Below, one piece after another: positions 25,493 to 33,751 of a stretch of 53,761 nt of DNA. Position numbers and translations under genes: made by a program. Below the pieces are notes generated by a model that worked only from the letters and a program-made list of their open reading frames with translations, was not told the DNA's origin and did not search any database. The DNA is from JBIKLM01 sp044375105. GTDB lineage: Bacteria > Planctomycetota > UBA1135 > GCA-002686595. Position 1 is the first letter of the stretch; every line of letters starts with the position of its first letter. Where the stretch lies: contig JBILNK010000008.1 in NCBI GenBank assembly GCA_044375105.1, forward strand, positions 1 to 53,761, read 5' to 3'.

Positions 25493-28156
25493 TCAGCCTC
25501 CGCGATGAGCCTTCTGGCGCTGGCGATAGCGCGGCCAACGGGCCAGCAGCTCGAGCAAACCTGGAACCGCCACGCCGCGGGCCCGGTTGGCCGCGCCGAA
25601 TTCGAAGGCCCGGCGCCAGTGGGCCAGGAGCTCGCGCTGGCCATAAAAAAAGGAGTGGCGCGGGTCGTACATGTGGGTCGGCTCGGAGGTCACGCCGTTG
25701 ACCTCGAGCACCTGGAGACCGTGCCCAGCCGCCAGGGCTTCGTCTGAGGGCGCGCGCAAGTCGAAGCGGCCCAGGTAAAAGCCCGCCAGGCCCTGGGCGA
25801 CCTCGTCGATGGCCTGCTCCAGCGCGGGCGTGATCAGATGATTGCCGTCGAGGAAGATGCAGCCGCGGGCGTGGGTGCCGAGTTCGCTGAGCTGCACGCG
25901 CTCGCCGGTCGGGATGACCTCGTCGAGGCGCAGCTCATTGCACCGGAAGTAGAGCTCGGCCAGCGCTACGGCGCGCGCATCGGCCAGGATCAGCTGCTCG
26001 AGCGTGCGGCGACCGTCGCCGACCACGAAGGGCATGCGCTTGAGCGTCACGCCGAGCACGCGGCCGCGCGTCTCCTGCGGATGGCGAGCGTAGTAGACGC
26101 CGTACTCGAGCCCGGGCACGTAGGTCTGCACGATCAGGGCCAGGCCGGTTTCGCGCACGTACTCTTCGGCCGGGGCCAGGTCGCGCGCGATCAGCACGCC
26201 GGAACCCCGCTGACCAGCGTCGGGCTTGAGCACCAGCGGCAGGCCGCCCAGCTCGGCGATCGCCTGGGTCAACGCTTGTCCGCGCTGTTCGGGAGTCAGG
26301 CCCGCAGGAATCGCACGAAAGGCCGGCACGCGGCCGCCCCCGGAGCCCAAGCCGGCCAGGATCTCGAGTTTGGACTCGTCCACGAAGCCGCCGCCTTCCA
26401 TACCCGGATTGGCCGCGCAGAACAGGGACGGCGCGCCGCGCCGCAGCCCCTGCCAGAGCACGTACAGGACGATCGGCGGGTACACGAGCCAGGCCGGCCA
26501 GAATTCCCAGGCCAACTTGCGCCGGAGGGATCCCCACAGGAGGCGGCGGCCGCGCCAGGTGCAGGCCGGCACCAGGACCTTGACGACCAGCAGTCCCAGG
26601 GCCAAGGTCGCCAGCAGGAACAGCGGCAGGGCTTCGCCTAGGACGGCCACGTTGCGCTTGAGCTCGCCGCCCAGGAGGCTCGAACCCCAGACCAGGAGCG
26701 GGGTCCAGACCAGCGCCGCGATGGCGAAATAGAGCGTGAAGCGCAGGGCGCTGGCGCGCAGGGCCCCGGCCGCCAGATAGGTCGGCAAGCGCATGCCCGG
26801 CATGAAGCGCGTGGCGAAGATCGCGGTCAGCCCGCGGCGCTCGAACCAGCGCGCGGCGCGGTGCACCTGGGCCTCGCTCAGCATCCAGGACAACGGCGGC
26901 GAGCGCACCGCGCTGGGGCCGAGCAGGCGCCCAGCCAAGTACAGCAGCAGATCGCCCACCAGGATGCCCAGGAAGGCCGCCGTGGCCGCTGGCACCAGCC
27001 CCAGGCGGCCCTGGGCGACCATGGCCCCCGCGGCGATGCAGGTCAGGTCCTCGCTGACCAGCGTGGCCAGGGCGATCAGAACCATCACCACCAGCAAGCC
27101 GAGGCCATGGTAGCTGGCCGAGCGCGGATCGAAAGGCTGTGCGGCCGCCTCGCGCGCCTCGGGGCTGGCGTCGGCCCGTCGGAGGGCGCGGCCGGCTTCG
27201 ACGGCACCGATGAAACGCTCCAGACTCTGGGCCACGACCTCGGGCTGCTGGAAGATCAGGAAGTGCCCGATGTCAAAGCTGTCGAAAACCGCCTGGGGCA
27301 CGATGCGCGCGTGCTCGACGGCCGCGCTGTAAGGCACCAATTCGTCGCGGCGGCCGTGCACGATCAGCAGCGGCTTGTCGAAGCGCTCGAGGTACCCGCG
27401 CAGCGGGCTCTGGTCGGAGTCGTAGAAGTTGCGCGCGTACTCGAGGCCAAAGAAGGAGCGATCGAGGGCCCCGAAGTGGGGCAAGCCCTCCATCAGGAAC
27501 CACAGGGCGGCGAGCTGCAGGCCGTGGATCGCCCGGTTGAGCGCGAAATTGCCGAGCAGCTCGACTTCGATGGCGCCGATGGCGGAGACCAGGCTGACCG
27601 ACAGGCAGCGCGGGCCGAGCAGGTGATCCAGCTCGAGCACGACCCCGCCGCCCTGGCTGAAGCCGACCAGATGCGCGCGTTCGATGCGCAGGCGTGCGAG
27701 GAATTGCTCGAGGTACAGGGCATGGGCGCGGAAGGAATAGTCGCGCAATTTGCGTTCGCTGGCCCCAAAGCCCGGCAGATCGACCACCAGGGTGCGATAG
27801 CGGCCGCCCAGTTCGCGCTCGAGGCCCTCCAGCGACCCTCGGTCGCCAGGGCTGCCGTGCACCAGGACCAGCGCCGGAGCCTCGCGCGGCCCGCGATCGG
27901 AGTAGGCCATGCGGATCGGTCTTCCGGTGGGTTCCTCGGCAGCCACCTCGTCCAGCCAGACCGAGGCCAGCCCGCGGGCGACCAGCTCGGCGTCGCTGGG
28001 CGCGTGCGGGGGGTGCAGCCCACGCCAGGCGTGGGAAGCCGCCCACAGCGACAAGTAGATCAGCCCCAGCCGGATCAGCCAGGCACGCAGGCGGCGGCGG
28101 CCGGCGGCGGCGCCGCGCTCCAGGGCGGCGCTCGATTGCAGCAGCTCGGCGCTCAT
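25493..28156 (-). CDS. Three-part fusion: alpha/beta hydrolase, DedA-like membrane domain, ATP-grasp
   Basis: The 887 residues form three modules. After a membrane helix at about 25-42, an alpha/beta hydrolase (about 90-320) has nucleophile Ser167 in GFSQGG, acid Asp271 in HGRRDEL and His298 in DIGHFL. A DedA/SNARE-associated type domain follows (about 350-530) with SEDLTCIAAG, GILVGDLLLYLAGR and TRFMPGMRLPTYLAAG. A further hydrophobic stretch lies at 553-570. The C-terminus (about 600-850) is an ATP-grasp ligase: LVLKPDAGQRGSGVLI, VVGDGRRTLEQL and LEVNGVTSEPTHMYD. The last part shares the VVGDGR block with the nearby CphA. The ATG overlaps the TANGO2-like stop. The substrates are unknown. 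Confidence 0.88.
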   Translation of the reverse strand: MSAELLQSSAALERGAAAGRRRLRAWLIRLGLIYLSLWAASHAWRGLHPPHAPSDAELVARGLASVWLDEVAAEEPTGRPIRMAYSDRGPREAPALVLVHGSPGDRGSLEGLERELGGRYRTLVVDLPGFGASERKLRDYSFRAHALYLEQFLARLRIERAHLVGFSQGGGVVLELDHLLGPRCLSVSLVSAIGAIEVELLGNFALNRAIHGLQLAALWFLMEGLPHFGALDRSFFGLEYARNFYDSDQSPLRGYLERFDKPLLIVHGRRDELVPYSAAVEHARIVPQAVFDSFDIGHFLIFQQPEVVAQSLERFIGAVEAGRALRRADASPEAREAAAQPFDPRSASYHGLGLLVVMVLIALATLVSEDLTCIAAGAMVAQGRLGLVPAATAAFLGILVGDLLLYLAGRLLGPSAVRSPPLSWMLSEAQVHRAARWFERRGLTAIFATRFMPGMRLPTYLAAGALRASALRFTLYFAIAALVWTPLLVWGSSLLGGELKRNVAVLGEALPLFLLATLALGLLVVKVLVPACTWRGRRLLWGSLRRKLAWEFWPAWLVYPPIVLYVLWQGLRRGAPSLFCAANPGMEGGGFVDESKLEILAGLGSGGGRVPAFRAIPAGLTPEQRGQALTQAIAELGGLPLVLKPDAGQRGSGVLIARDLAPAEEYVRETGLALIVQTYVPGLEYGVYYARHPQETRGRVLGVTLKRMPFVVGDGRRTLEQLILADARAVALAELYFRCNELRLDEVIPTGERVQLSELGTHARGCIFLDGNHLITPALEQAIDEVAQGLAGFYLGRFDLRAPSDEALAAGHGLQVLEVNGVTSEPTHMYDPRHSFFYGQRELLAHWRRAFEFGAANRARGVAVPGLLELLARWPRYRQRQKAHRGG

Positions 28157-28962
28157 GGGGCCCGACGCGGCAAAGAGAGGTCGCGTTGCCAGTCCGGGAG
28201 CGCTTGGGCCGGATCCTCGGGCAGCGCGCGGTAGCGCAAGCGCACGCGCTCGGCGTCGACGAAGACCTCGCTCTGGCTGACGGTGCGCGCATCGGGGCGG
28301 CTCATGCGCACGGCGTAGGCGCCGGCGGGCTCGGGCGCGCCGGCGGGCGGGCCGCTGGCCTGGAAGTCCCGCAGACGCTGTTCATCCGGTGCCGCAGCGC
28401 CGAGCACCAGCCGACCAAAGGTCTCCAGGCGCTGCCGGCGCACCCCGGGCAGGTCGTGACCGGAGGAGATCAGGGGCACGCCTGGATCCAGGCCGTCCCG
28501 GCGCGAGAGGGCGCGGCCGTCCCAGTCGAACAGGGCCGCGGGTTCCGTGGGCGGCAGGACCAACAGATGAAAGCCTCGATAGCGGGTCAGCTCGACGCGC
28601 TCGATCCCGGCGGAGATCGCGCCTAGGTCGTTGGCCTCCGCCAAGGCCAGCACCAGGCGGCCGCGCGAGATCGCTGCACCGCGGGGGTCGATGGCGGCCT
28701 GGTAGTTGTTGAGCAGGGCCAACACCAGCCCGAATTCGTTGACCAGGATCCAGGTGCCGCCTTCGGCCGGGTCGACCGGGGCCAGGAAGTTGACCCCCGC
28801 TGGGCCACGGCGCTGCTCCGGCGGCAGAGCCGCCGCTCGGGCGCGGGACTCATCCCGATTGAACGCCAGGAACCAGCCCGCGCGCTCGCCCGCCGGCGCC
28901 GCCTGGGTTCCCTCGGTGGGTCGCGGACCGCCTACTCGGAAGATCCAGCTTGCGGTGCACAA
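28153..28962 (-). CDS. TANGO2/NRDE family protein
   Basis: The protein has 269 residues. The hallmark NRDE block is FLAFNRDESRA near residue 35, followed by GGTWILVNEFGLVLALLNNY and SRGRLVL. I propose a TTG start at 28962. It gives the N-terminus M-C-T-A-S-W-I-F, matching the invariant second-position cysteine of this family, and overlaps the DinB-like gene by 31 bases. No ATG would give that terminus. TANGO2 homologues are linked to lipid or acyl-CoA and haem handling, but the bacterial biochemical role is not settled. The gene lies between acyltransferase and hydrolase-DedA genes, which suits a lipid-related process. Confidence 0.85.
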   Translation of the reverse strand: MCTASWIFRVGGPRPTEGTQAAPAGERAGWFLAFNRDESRARAAALPPEQRRGPAGVNFLAPVDPAEGGTWILVNEFGLVLALLNNYQAAIDPRGAAISRGRLVLALAEANDLGAISAGIERVELTRYRGFHLLVLPPTEPAALFDWDGRALSRRDGLDPGVPLISSGHDLPGVRRQRLETFGRLVLGAAAPDEQRLRDFQASGPPAGAPEPAGAYAVRMSRPDARTVSQSEVFVDAERVRLRYRALPEDPAQALPDWQRDLSLPRRAP

Positions 28963-29609
28963 TCCGGGCTCTGCTGCCAGAAGCGCAGGGTCGAAGGCGC
29001 GACGCCGAATTGGGCGCCGCAGTCGAAGCCCTGCACCTTGAGGATCATGGCGATCAGGGCGTAGTGGTGGATGGTGTGGCTCAGCAGGAAGCGCAGCTCG
29101 CGCAGCGGGGTGCTGAGCGTGAAGGGCTCGCGATCGTGGGGCTCCACATCCATCTTGACCTCGATCGTGCGTCCGAGGTCGAGGCCCCGCCCGCTGGCGC
29201 TGAAGGACTGCCCCGTGCCGAGGCGCTCCAAGCTGGCGAAGGTCTGGCGCAGGTGGCGCAGAGCGTGGCGCGGCTCGCGTTCGAAGCGCTCGTCGCGCTC
29301 GCGGCGGTCGTAGTCGACCCGGCCGCTCTCGACGTCGCGCAGGAAGCACAGGTACAGATCGTGGATGTGCCGGAAGTGGCTGCCCGCGCCGTGGTGCACC
29401 AGACCGGGCGGAGCCAGGGCGTAGAGCGCCTCATGGGCTGGATCGACGCCGAACCGCTCGATCACATCGATGCCCTGCTGCAGGACCGCCAGGTTCTGCC
29501 ACAACACCGCCGGGGCCGCGGGGGCCCCGCCACGCGATGGCCCCGTGCCCGCCTGGGCCCGATCCCCCTCGGGGTGCCCCTGGGGAGCGGCGTTTCCTGA
29601 GCCGCTCAC
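28932..29609 (-). CDS. DinB-like four-helix metal-binding protein
   Basis: The 225 residues show the DinB/YfiT-type helical pattern. Two histidine clusters, HHGAGSHFRHIHDLYLCFL and LLSHTIHHYALIAMI, are spaced like the metal-binding helices of the superfamily. Some members are thiol-dependent transferases or hydrolases, but this one has no assignable substrate. A GTG at 29609 overlaps the acyltransferase stop as GTGA and is the most economical start. An in-frame ATG 12 codons upstream (29645) is an alternative. It also overlaps the TANGO2-like gene, so four genes from 30427 down to 25493 form one coupled chain. Confidence 0.75.
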   Translation of the reverse strand: MSGSGNAAPQGHPEGDRAQAGTGPSRGGAPAAPAVLWQNLAVLQQGIDVIERFGVDPAHEALYALAPPGLVHHGAGSHFRHIHDLYLCFLRDVESGRVDYDRRERDERFEREPRHALRHLRQTFASLERLGTGQSFSASGRGLDLGRTIEVKMDVEPHDREPFTLSTPLRELRFLLSHTIHHYALIAMILKVQGFDCGAQFGVAPSTLRFWQQSPDCAPQAGSSE

Positions 29610-30427
29610 GTGGTCGGCTTGAAGATCGTGTGCACTGCGTGCCATAGGCGGTCGGCGAGGACTTTGCGGTCGGGGTCGTGCAGGGTGTCTGGCCCGAAGC
29701 GGACCTCGACCTCGAAGCAGGGGAGCCTCAGGAGGCCGAGAATATGCCCCCCGAAGGTCATTCCGCCCCACCAGCAGATGGATTCGGAGGCGGGAGGGTG
29801 CCCTTCCGGAGACCGGTAGGTTATGGCCGCGTAGGCCACCGGGACGCCGGCGGCGCTGGCCGGGGCCAGCAAAGAGGGCCGAAAAGGTAACAACTCGGCC
29901 CCCGGGCTGCTGGTGCCTTCCGGGAACAGCACCACGCTGCTGCCGGCGGCCAATTCACGCCCGATCCAGTCGGCCACCTCGGGCAAGTCGCGCTTGCGCT
30001 CCCGATCGACGAAGATGGTCCCGGCCGCGCTGGCCACGGTGCCCATCAGGGGCCAGCCCTTGACCTCGGCCTTGGACACGAAAATCGAAGGGAACAGGGA
30101 GGCCATGACCGGGATGTCGACGTAGCTCAGGTGGTTCGAGACCACCAGGCAGCCCCCGGGCGGCAGCCCGTGCGCCCGCACTCGACCGCCCAGGCACTGG
30201 ATGGCTGTCCGAGCCCAGATCTGGATGGTGCGATTGCGCCAGACCGTGAAGCGGTGCCTCGGGACCAGCGGCCGCAGCGCCAGGTAATAGACGAACAGGG
30301 CCGACGTGCTGCTCACCAGGGCCGACAAGCGCAGCACCAGGCGCACCTGCCCCAGGGTCCAGACCAGGGGGCCCCGCGCGGCCTGGGCCGGGGCCTGGGG
30401 GGCGTGGGGGGCGGCGGGCTCGACCAT
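29606..30427 (-). CDS. olsA: 1-acyl-sn-glycerol-3-phosphate-type acyltransferase (OlsA-like)
   Basis: This 273-residue enzyme has a membrane helix at about 36-55. The PlsC signature is complete: motif I NHLSYVD (His99, Asp104), a second block FVSKAEVKGWPLMG, FVDRERKRD, and motif III FPEGTSSPG (Glu170). PlsC enzymes acylate lysophosphatidate. The OlsA branch acylates lyso-ornithine lipid. The OlsB-like gene lies just upstream on the same strand, which favours ornithine-lipid synthesis at the inner membrane. A phosphatidate role cannot be excluded. The ATG at 30427 is the first one near the fold. The upstream 259 bases look non-coding. Confidence 0.82.
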   Translation of the reverse strand: MVEPAAPHAPQAPAQAARGPLVWTLGQVRLVLRLSALVSSTSALFVYYLALRPLVPRHRFTVWRNRTIQIWARTAIQCLGGRVRAHGLPPGGCLVVSNHLSYVDIPVMASLFPSIFVSKAEVKGWPLMGTVASAAGTIFVDRERKRDLPEVADWIGRELAAGSSVVLFPEGTSSPGAELLPFRPSLLAPASAAGVPVAYAAITYRSPEGHPPASESICWWGGMTFGGHILGLLRLPCFEVEVRFGPDTLHDPDRKVLADRLWHAVHTIFKPTT

Positions 30428-30686
30428 GGCCGGATCCAAGACTGCCAAAGCGGTGGCACCGGGGGCCAGAGCGCGCCCCCGCGTCTGCCAGTCGATCGGC
30501 CCCGCAGCCGCCCCGGGGCCCCCTGGGCCGGCCAGGAAGGGCCCGGCCCAGGATCCAGCCGCCCGCGCGCCGATCACCCGGGCCGATCGGGCTGTGCCCA
30601 AACGGGCAGATTCAGCGGTCCGAAGGCGTTCTGACAGCCGGGTGTGACGGGTCGGGCGCGGCCGGAGTCGATCGCCGGCCAGGATC

Positions 30687-31463
30687 TCAGACCAGCAAAC
30701 GCCCCAGCTTGGGGTCGAGCAGGCGCTGGTCGAACAGCACCAGGAAGTCGACCGTGCCGAACTCACGGTCCAGGGCCGGGGCACCGCAGACCTTGACGCC
30801 GTAGCGCAGATAGCTGCCGAAGAGCTGTGGCAGAGCGAAGGCCTCGACCTCCGCGGGGGTCGGCGACGCGCCGCTGCACAGGTAGTCGGGACGGGAGCGC
30901 ACACGGAGGTCGGGCCACAGCGCGCCGCGCTGTTCGAGCCAGCGCGCGCAGATCAGGCCGTCGCGGGGATCGCGGCTGGTCAGGGAGCAGCAGCCGAAGA
31001 GGTAACGCCGGCCCGAGGCGAGCAAGACCCCGTAGATTCCGCGCCAAAGGGCGAACAGGGCCTTGCTGTGGCGGTGGTTGCGATGGATGCAAGCCCGGCC
31101 TAGCTCGATCGAGCGCTCCAGGACTTCGGCGGGCAGATCGGAGAGCACGTATTCCTGATCGCAGTACCAACCCACCCCCGCCAGCGCCATGGGCTGATCC
31201 TGCAGGCGGTAGGTTCCGACCACCGAGCCGTCATCCCGGTCCTTGAGGACCAGGTGAACACACTGGGCATCGAACGGATCGCGATCGAGGCCGGTGGCCC
31301 GGGAGGACTCGAGCCCTTCGCCGAGCTCGAGGTTGAAGATCTCGTAGCGCAGCCGCATGGCCGCTTCGATCTCGGCCGGCGTGCGCGCGATCTCGACGCG
31401 GTAGCGCGATTCTTCCACAGTGAAATCGCCCAGCTCGCGCAGCGAGCGGGGGGAGGAAGCCAT
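30687..31463 (-). CDS. olsB: L-ornithine N-acyltransferase (OlsB-like, GNAT fold)
   Basis: This 258-residue GNAT-type acyltransferase matches the OlsB/PF13444 pattern. The start is YRVEIARTPAEIEAAMRLRYE. Then come GEGLESSRATGLDRDPFDAQC, VVGTYRLQ, the helix block VLERSIELGRACIHRNHR and LFGCCSLTSRDP. OlsB transfers a 3-hydroxyacyl group from ACP to the alpha-amine of ornithine and makes lyso-ornithine lipid, which OlsA then acylates. The ATG at 31463 was preferred over a TTG at 31526 for typical length. A long leader of unusual structure lies upstream (31464-32201). Confidence 0.85.
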   Translation of the reverse strand: MASSPRSLRELGDFTVEESRYRVEIARTPAEIEAAMRLRYEIFNLELGEGLESSRATGLDRDPFDAQCVHLVLKDRDDGSVVGTYRLQDQPMALAGVGWYCDQEYVLSDLPAEVLERSIELGRACIHRNHRHSKALFALWRGIYGVLLASGRRYLFGCCSLTSRDPRDGLICARWLEQRGALWPDLRVRSRPDYLCSGASPTPAEVEAFALPQLFGSYLRYGVKVCGAPALDREFGTVDFLVLFDQRLLDPKLGRLLV

Positions 31464-32201
31464 CGAGGCAGACGTGCTGGTGTTCACGGCGAGCGCGGGC
31501 GGCTTGAATGGTCGTTGGACATCCAAATTCTAGCGCATCGGGCAAGCCCCCATTTCGGGGCAGTGCGCGCTGCGGCGGGCTGTCGCAGCGGGTTCAGGTC
31601 GGTCCGGGAGGATCCGGAAGGGGCCAAACCCGCTGAGCAGGGGCCGCTTGAGGGCCCTGAAGTCCGCTTCGGCACGGCGCGCTAAGCCGAAGCTGAGGCC
31701 CCAAGAAAACCGCCTTCAGGCCTTGTCAAGGTTCAGATAAGGCGAGCCGGCTGCACGCAGGCGAAGAATATGCAAATCCGTCACAAGGTCTCCAGGGCAA
31801 GAACCGACGAGGGCGGCCGTCGCCCCCCCCGGGACGCCCTGACTGCACAAATCGATCGCCGGAGTGCGGAGACCGCCGCCGCGGGCCAGGTCCGCCTGAA
31901 TTCGACGATTCGGCGGGGCCGCCCCGAAGCCACACCCCACGCTGGCCCAGCGGCGTGGCGTCCAGAGTCGACCGGATTTGCCTTTGGCCCTTCAGACCGC
32001 GGGGACAAGGGCGCGGCCGATTGCGAGCTCCTTCCGCTGGTGCGAGCCCAAGCGCAGGGGCTCCCCGGATCCCCTCTCTGCCCCCCGCGGCGCCCGCTCC
32101 CAGCCTCTGCGGCCGCCGGATGGGGCCCAATGGCATTCCGACAGGCTGGTCTAACGGCTCGGGCGCAGCCCGAGTCGAATCTTTTTCAGCCTGTCGGCGC
32201 C
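31464..32201. other. 738-base intergenic region with nested hairpins, no gene recognised
   Basis: Neither strand has a convincing reading frame. At 31586-31635 CAGCGGGTT and AACCCGCTG enclose a second stem (TCCGG/CCGGA). At 31666-31693 GCTTCGGC pairs with GCCGAAGC. A locally AT-richer patch follows at about 31725-31790. On the minus strand this would be the leader of the OlsB-like gene, with TAGAAT near 31526-31531 a possible -10 element. The right end holds a structured repeat copy. Confidence 0.5.
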
Positions 32202-32204
32202 TCA
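32090..32204 (-). repeat. Structured intergenic repeat, copy D, at the pepA stop codon
   Basis: In minus orientation the copy begins with the leucyl aminopeptidase stop (TGAGGCGCCGAC). GACAGGCT (32140-32147) pairs perfectly with AGCCTGTC (32188-32195). Inside it CTCGGGC-GCA-GCCCGAG forms a second perfect stem (32158-32174). The core ATTGGGCC and CCGGCGGCCGCAGAGG follow. Confidence 0.75.
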
Positions 32205-33653
32205 ATGCCCAAGGGTCTCGACCACCTCGGCGACCGTGCGCACACACATGCCGTTGCCGCCGCGGGGCGTGCCCGGGCGCCCGCGGTCCTCCCAGGCGTA
32301 CAGGTCCACGTGCGCCCAGGGGGTGTCCTTGGCGAAACGCCGCAGGAACAGGGCCGCGGTGATGGCGCCGGCGCGGCTGTCGTTCGAGGCGTTGTTGAGG
32401 TCGGCGAAGGGCGTGTCGAGTTCGCGCTCGTAATCGTCGTGCAGCGGCAGCTCCCAAAGCGGCTCGTCGTAGCGACGGCTGGTCTTGAGCAGCAGGTCGA
32501 CCAGTCCGCGGTCGGTGCCGAACAGGGCCGGCAGGTCCGGTCCCAGGGCCACGCGCGCGGCGCCGGTCAAGGTGGCCAGGTCGAGCAGCCGCTCGGCGCC
32601 GCGCTGGCGGGCGAAGCCGATGGCATCCGCCAGCAGCAGACGACCTTCCGCATCGGTGTTGCCGATCTCGACGCTCTGGCCGTCGAAAGCCCGGAACACG
32701 TCGCCGGGCCGCATGGCGCCCGGGCCGATGGCGTTTTCCGCGGCCGGGATCACCGCCAGGAACGGCAGGCGATGGCCCAGGCGACCCAGGGTCGAAAGCG
32801 CGCCCAGCAGAGTCCCCGCGCCGCCCATGTCCTTGCGCATCAGGGCCATGGAATTGCCGGGCTTGAGGTTCAACCCGCCGGTGTCGAAGACGACCCCTTT
32901 GCCGATCAGCGCCACGGTTGGCCGCTGGCCGGCGGCCAGGTTGTCGATCACCGTGACGGTCGGCGGCCGGTCGGCGCAACGCCCGACGGCATGCACCAAG
33001 CGGAAGCCCTGCTCGCGGCACTCCTCACCGGTCCAGCTCTGTGCCGTCCAGCCGTGCTCCTGCGCCAGGCCCCGCGCCACGGCGGCCAGCTCGCCCGGAC
33101 CCAGCTCTTCGGCGGTCTGGTTGACCAGGTCGCGCGCCAGCAGCATGCCCTCGATGCGCGCGCGAGCCCGCAGCAGCTCGACCGGCGCGGCCGGCTGCGC
33201 GGTCAGCAGCGTGGCCGTCTGACCCGCGCCCAGCTGGCTGGCGCCTCCGAACTTGTAGCGGTAGCCCCCCAGCAGCAGCCCTTCGATCGCCGCCCGCAGC
33301 AGGTCCAGCTCGTCGAGCCCCGGGGCCGGGGCCGGCATGGACAAGGAGAAGGACTGCCCGGCCGGGATCGCAGCCAACCCGGCGGCCGCGGCTTCCCGCA
33401 GGTTCTTGGTGGAGGCGCTCTTGCCCAGGCCGATCAGCAGGGTCAGGCCGCCGTCCTCCTCGAGCACCGGCAGGGTTTGGTTGGCTTCGCCGGCGAAGCG
33501 CGTCAGCTTGAGGGTGGCGATGATCCGCGGACTTGCGCCCGCCGGGGCACCCTGGCGCAGGGCCTCGACCTGCTGCACGGTCTGGGGCATGAGCAGCACC
33601 GGCCCCTGCCGCTTGGCGGCGAACTCGATCGACAAGACGGCGCGGTCGGGCAT
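32202..33653 (-). CDS. pepA: Leucyl aminopeptidase (M17 family)
   Basis: This 483-residue cytosolic metallopeptidase has complete M17 motifs. LIGKGVVFDTGGLNLKP supplies Lys252 and Asp257, MRKDMGG Asp275, and the signature NTDAEGRLLLADA Asp334 and Glu336. It removes N-terminal leucine and other residues from peptides, normally as a hexamer with two metals per subunit. The N-terminal domain is shorter and more divergent, as usual. The gene lies 98 bases downstream of a degenerate MBL-type gene on the same strand. Confidence 0.96.
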   Translation of the reverse strand: MPDRAVLSIEFAAKRQGPVLLMPQTVQQVEALRQGAPAGASPRIIATLKLTRFAGEANQTLPVLEEDGGLTLLIGLGKSASTKNLREAAAAGLAAIPAGQSFSLSMPAPAPGLDELDLLRAAIEGLLLGGYRYKFGGASQLGAGQTATLLTAQPAAPVELLRARARIEGMLLARDLVNQTAEELGPGELAAVARGLAQEHGWTAQSWTGEECREQGFRLVHAVGRCADRPPTVTVIDNLAAGQRPTVALIGKGVVFDTGGLNLKPGNSMALMRKDMGGAGTLLGALSTLGRLGHRLPFLAVIPAAENAIGPGAMRPGDVFRAFDGQSVEIGNTDAEGRLLLADAIGFARQRGAERLLDLATLTGAARVALGPDLPALFGTDRGLVDLLLKTSRRYDEPLWELPLHDDYERELDTPFADLNNASNDSRAGAITAALFLRRFAKDTPWAHVDLYAWEDRGRPGTPRGGNGMCVRTVAEVVETLGH

Positions 33654-33751
33654 GGCGGGGTGTCGGTCGGTGTGCGGTCGTGGGAGCGCTTCGCGGCGGT
33701 CGAAGCGAGCAGGGTAACGCGGCCCGCACCGGGCGGGCGGCCCCCCGCCGC

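Noticed and set aside
32158..32185. Plus-strand intrinsic terminator (hairpin followed by CTTTTT)
   Set aside because: No plus-strand gene precedes it within several kilobases. The hairpin and T run are part of repeat copy D, read in the opposite orientation by the pepA transcript.
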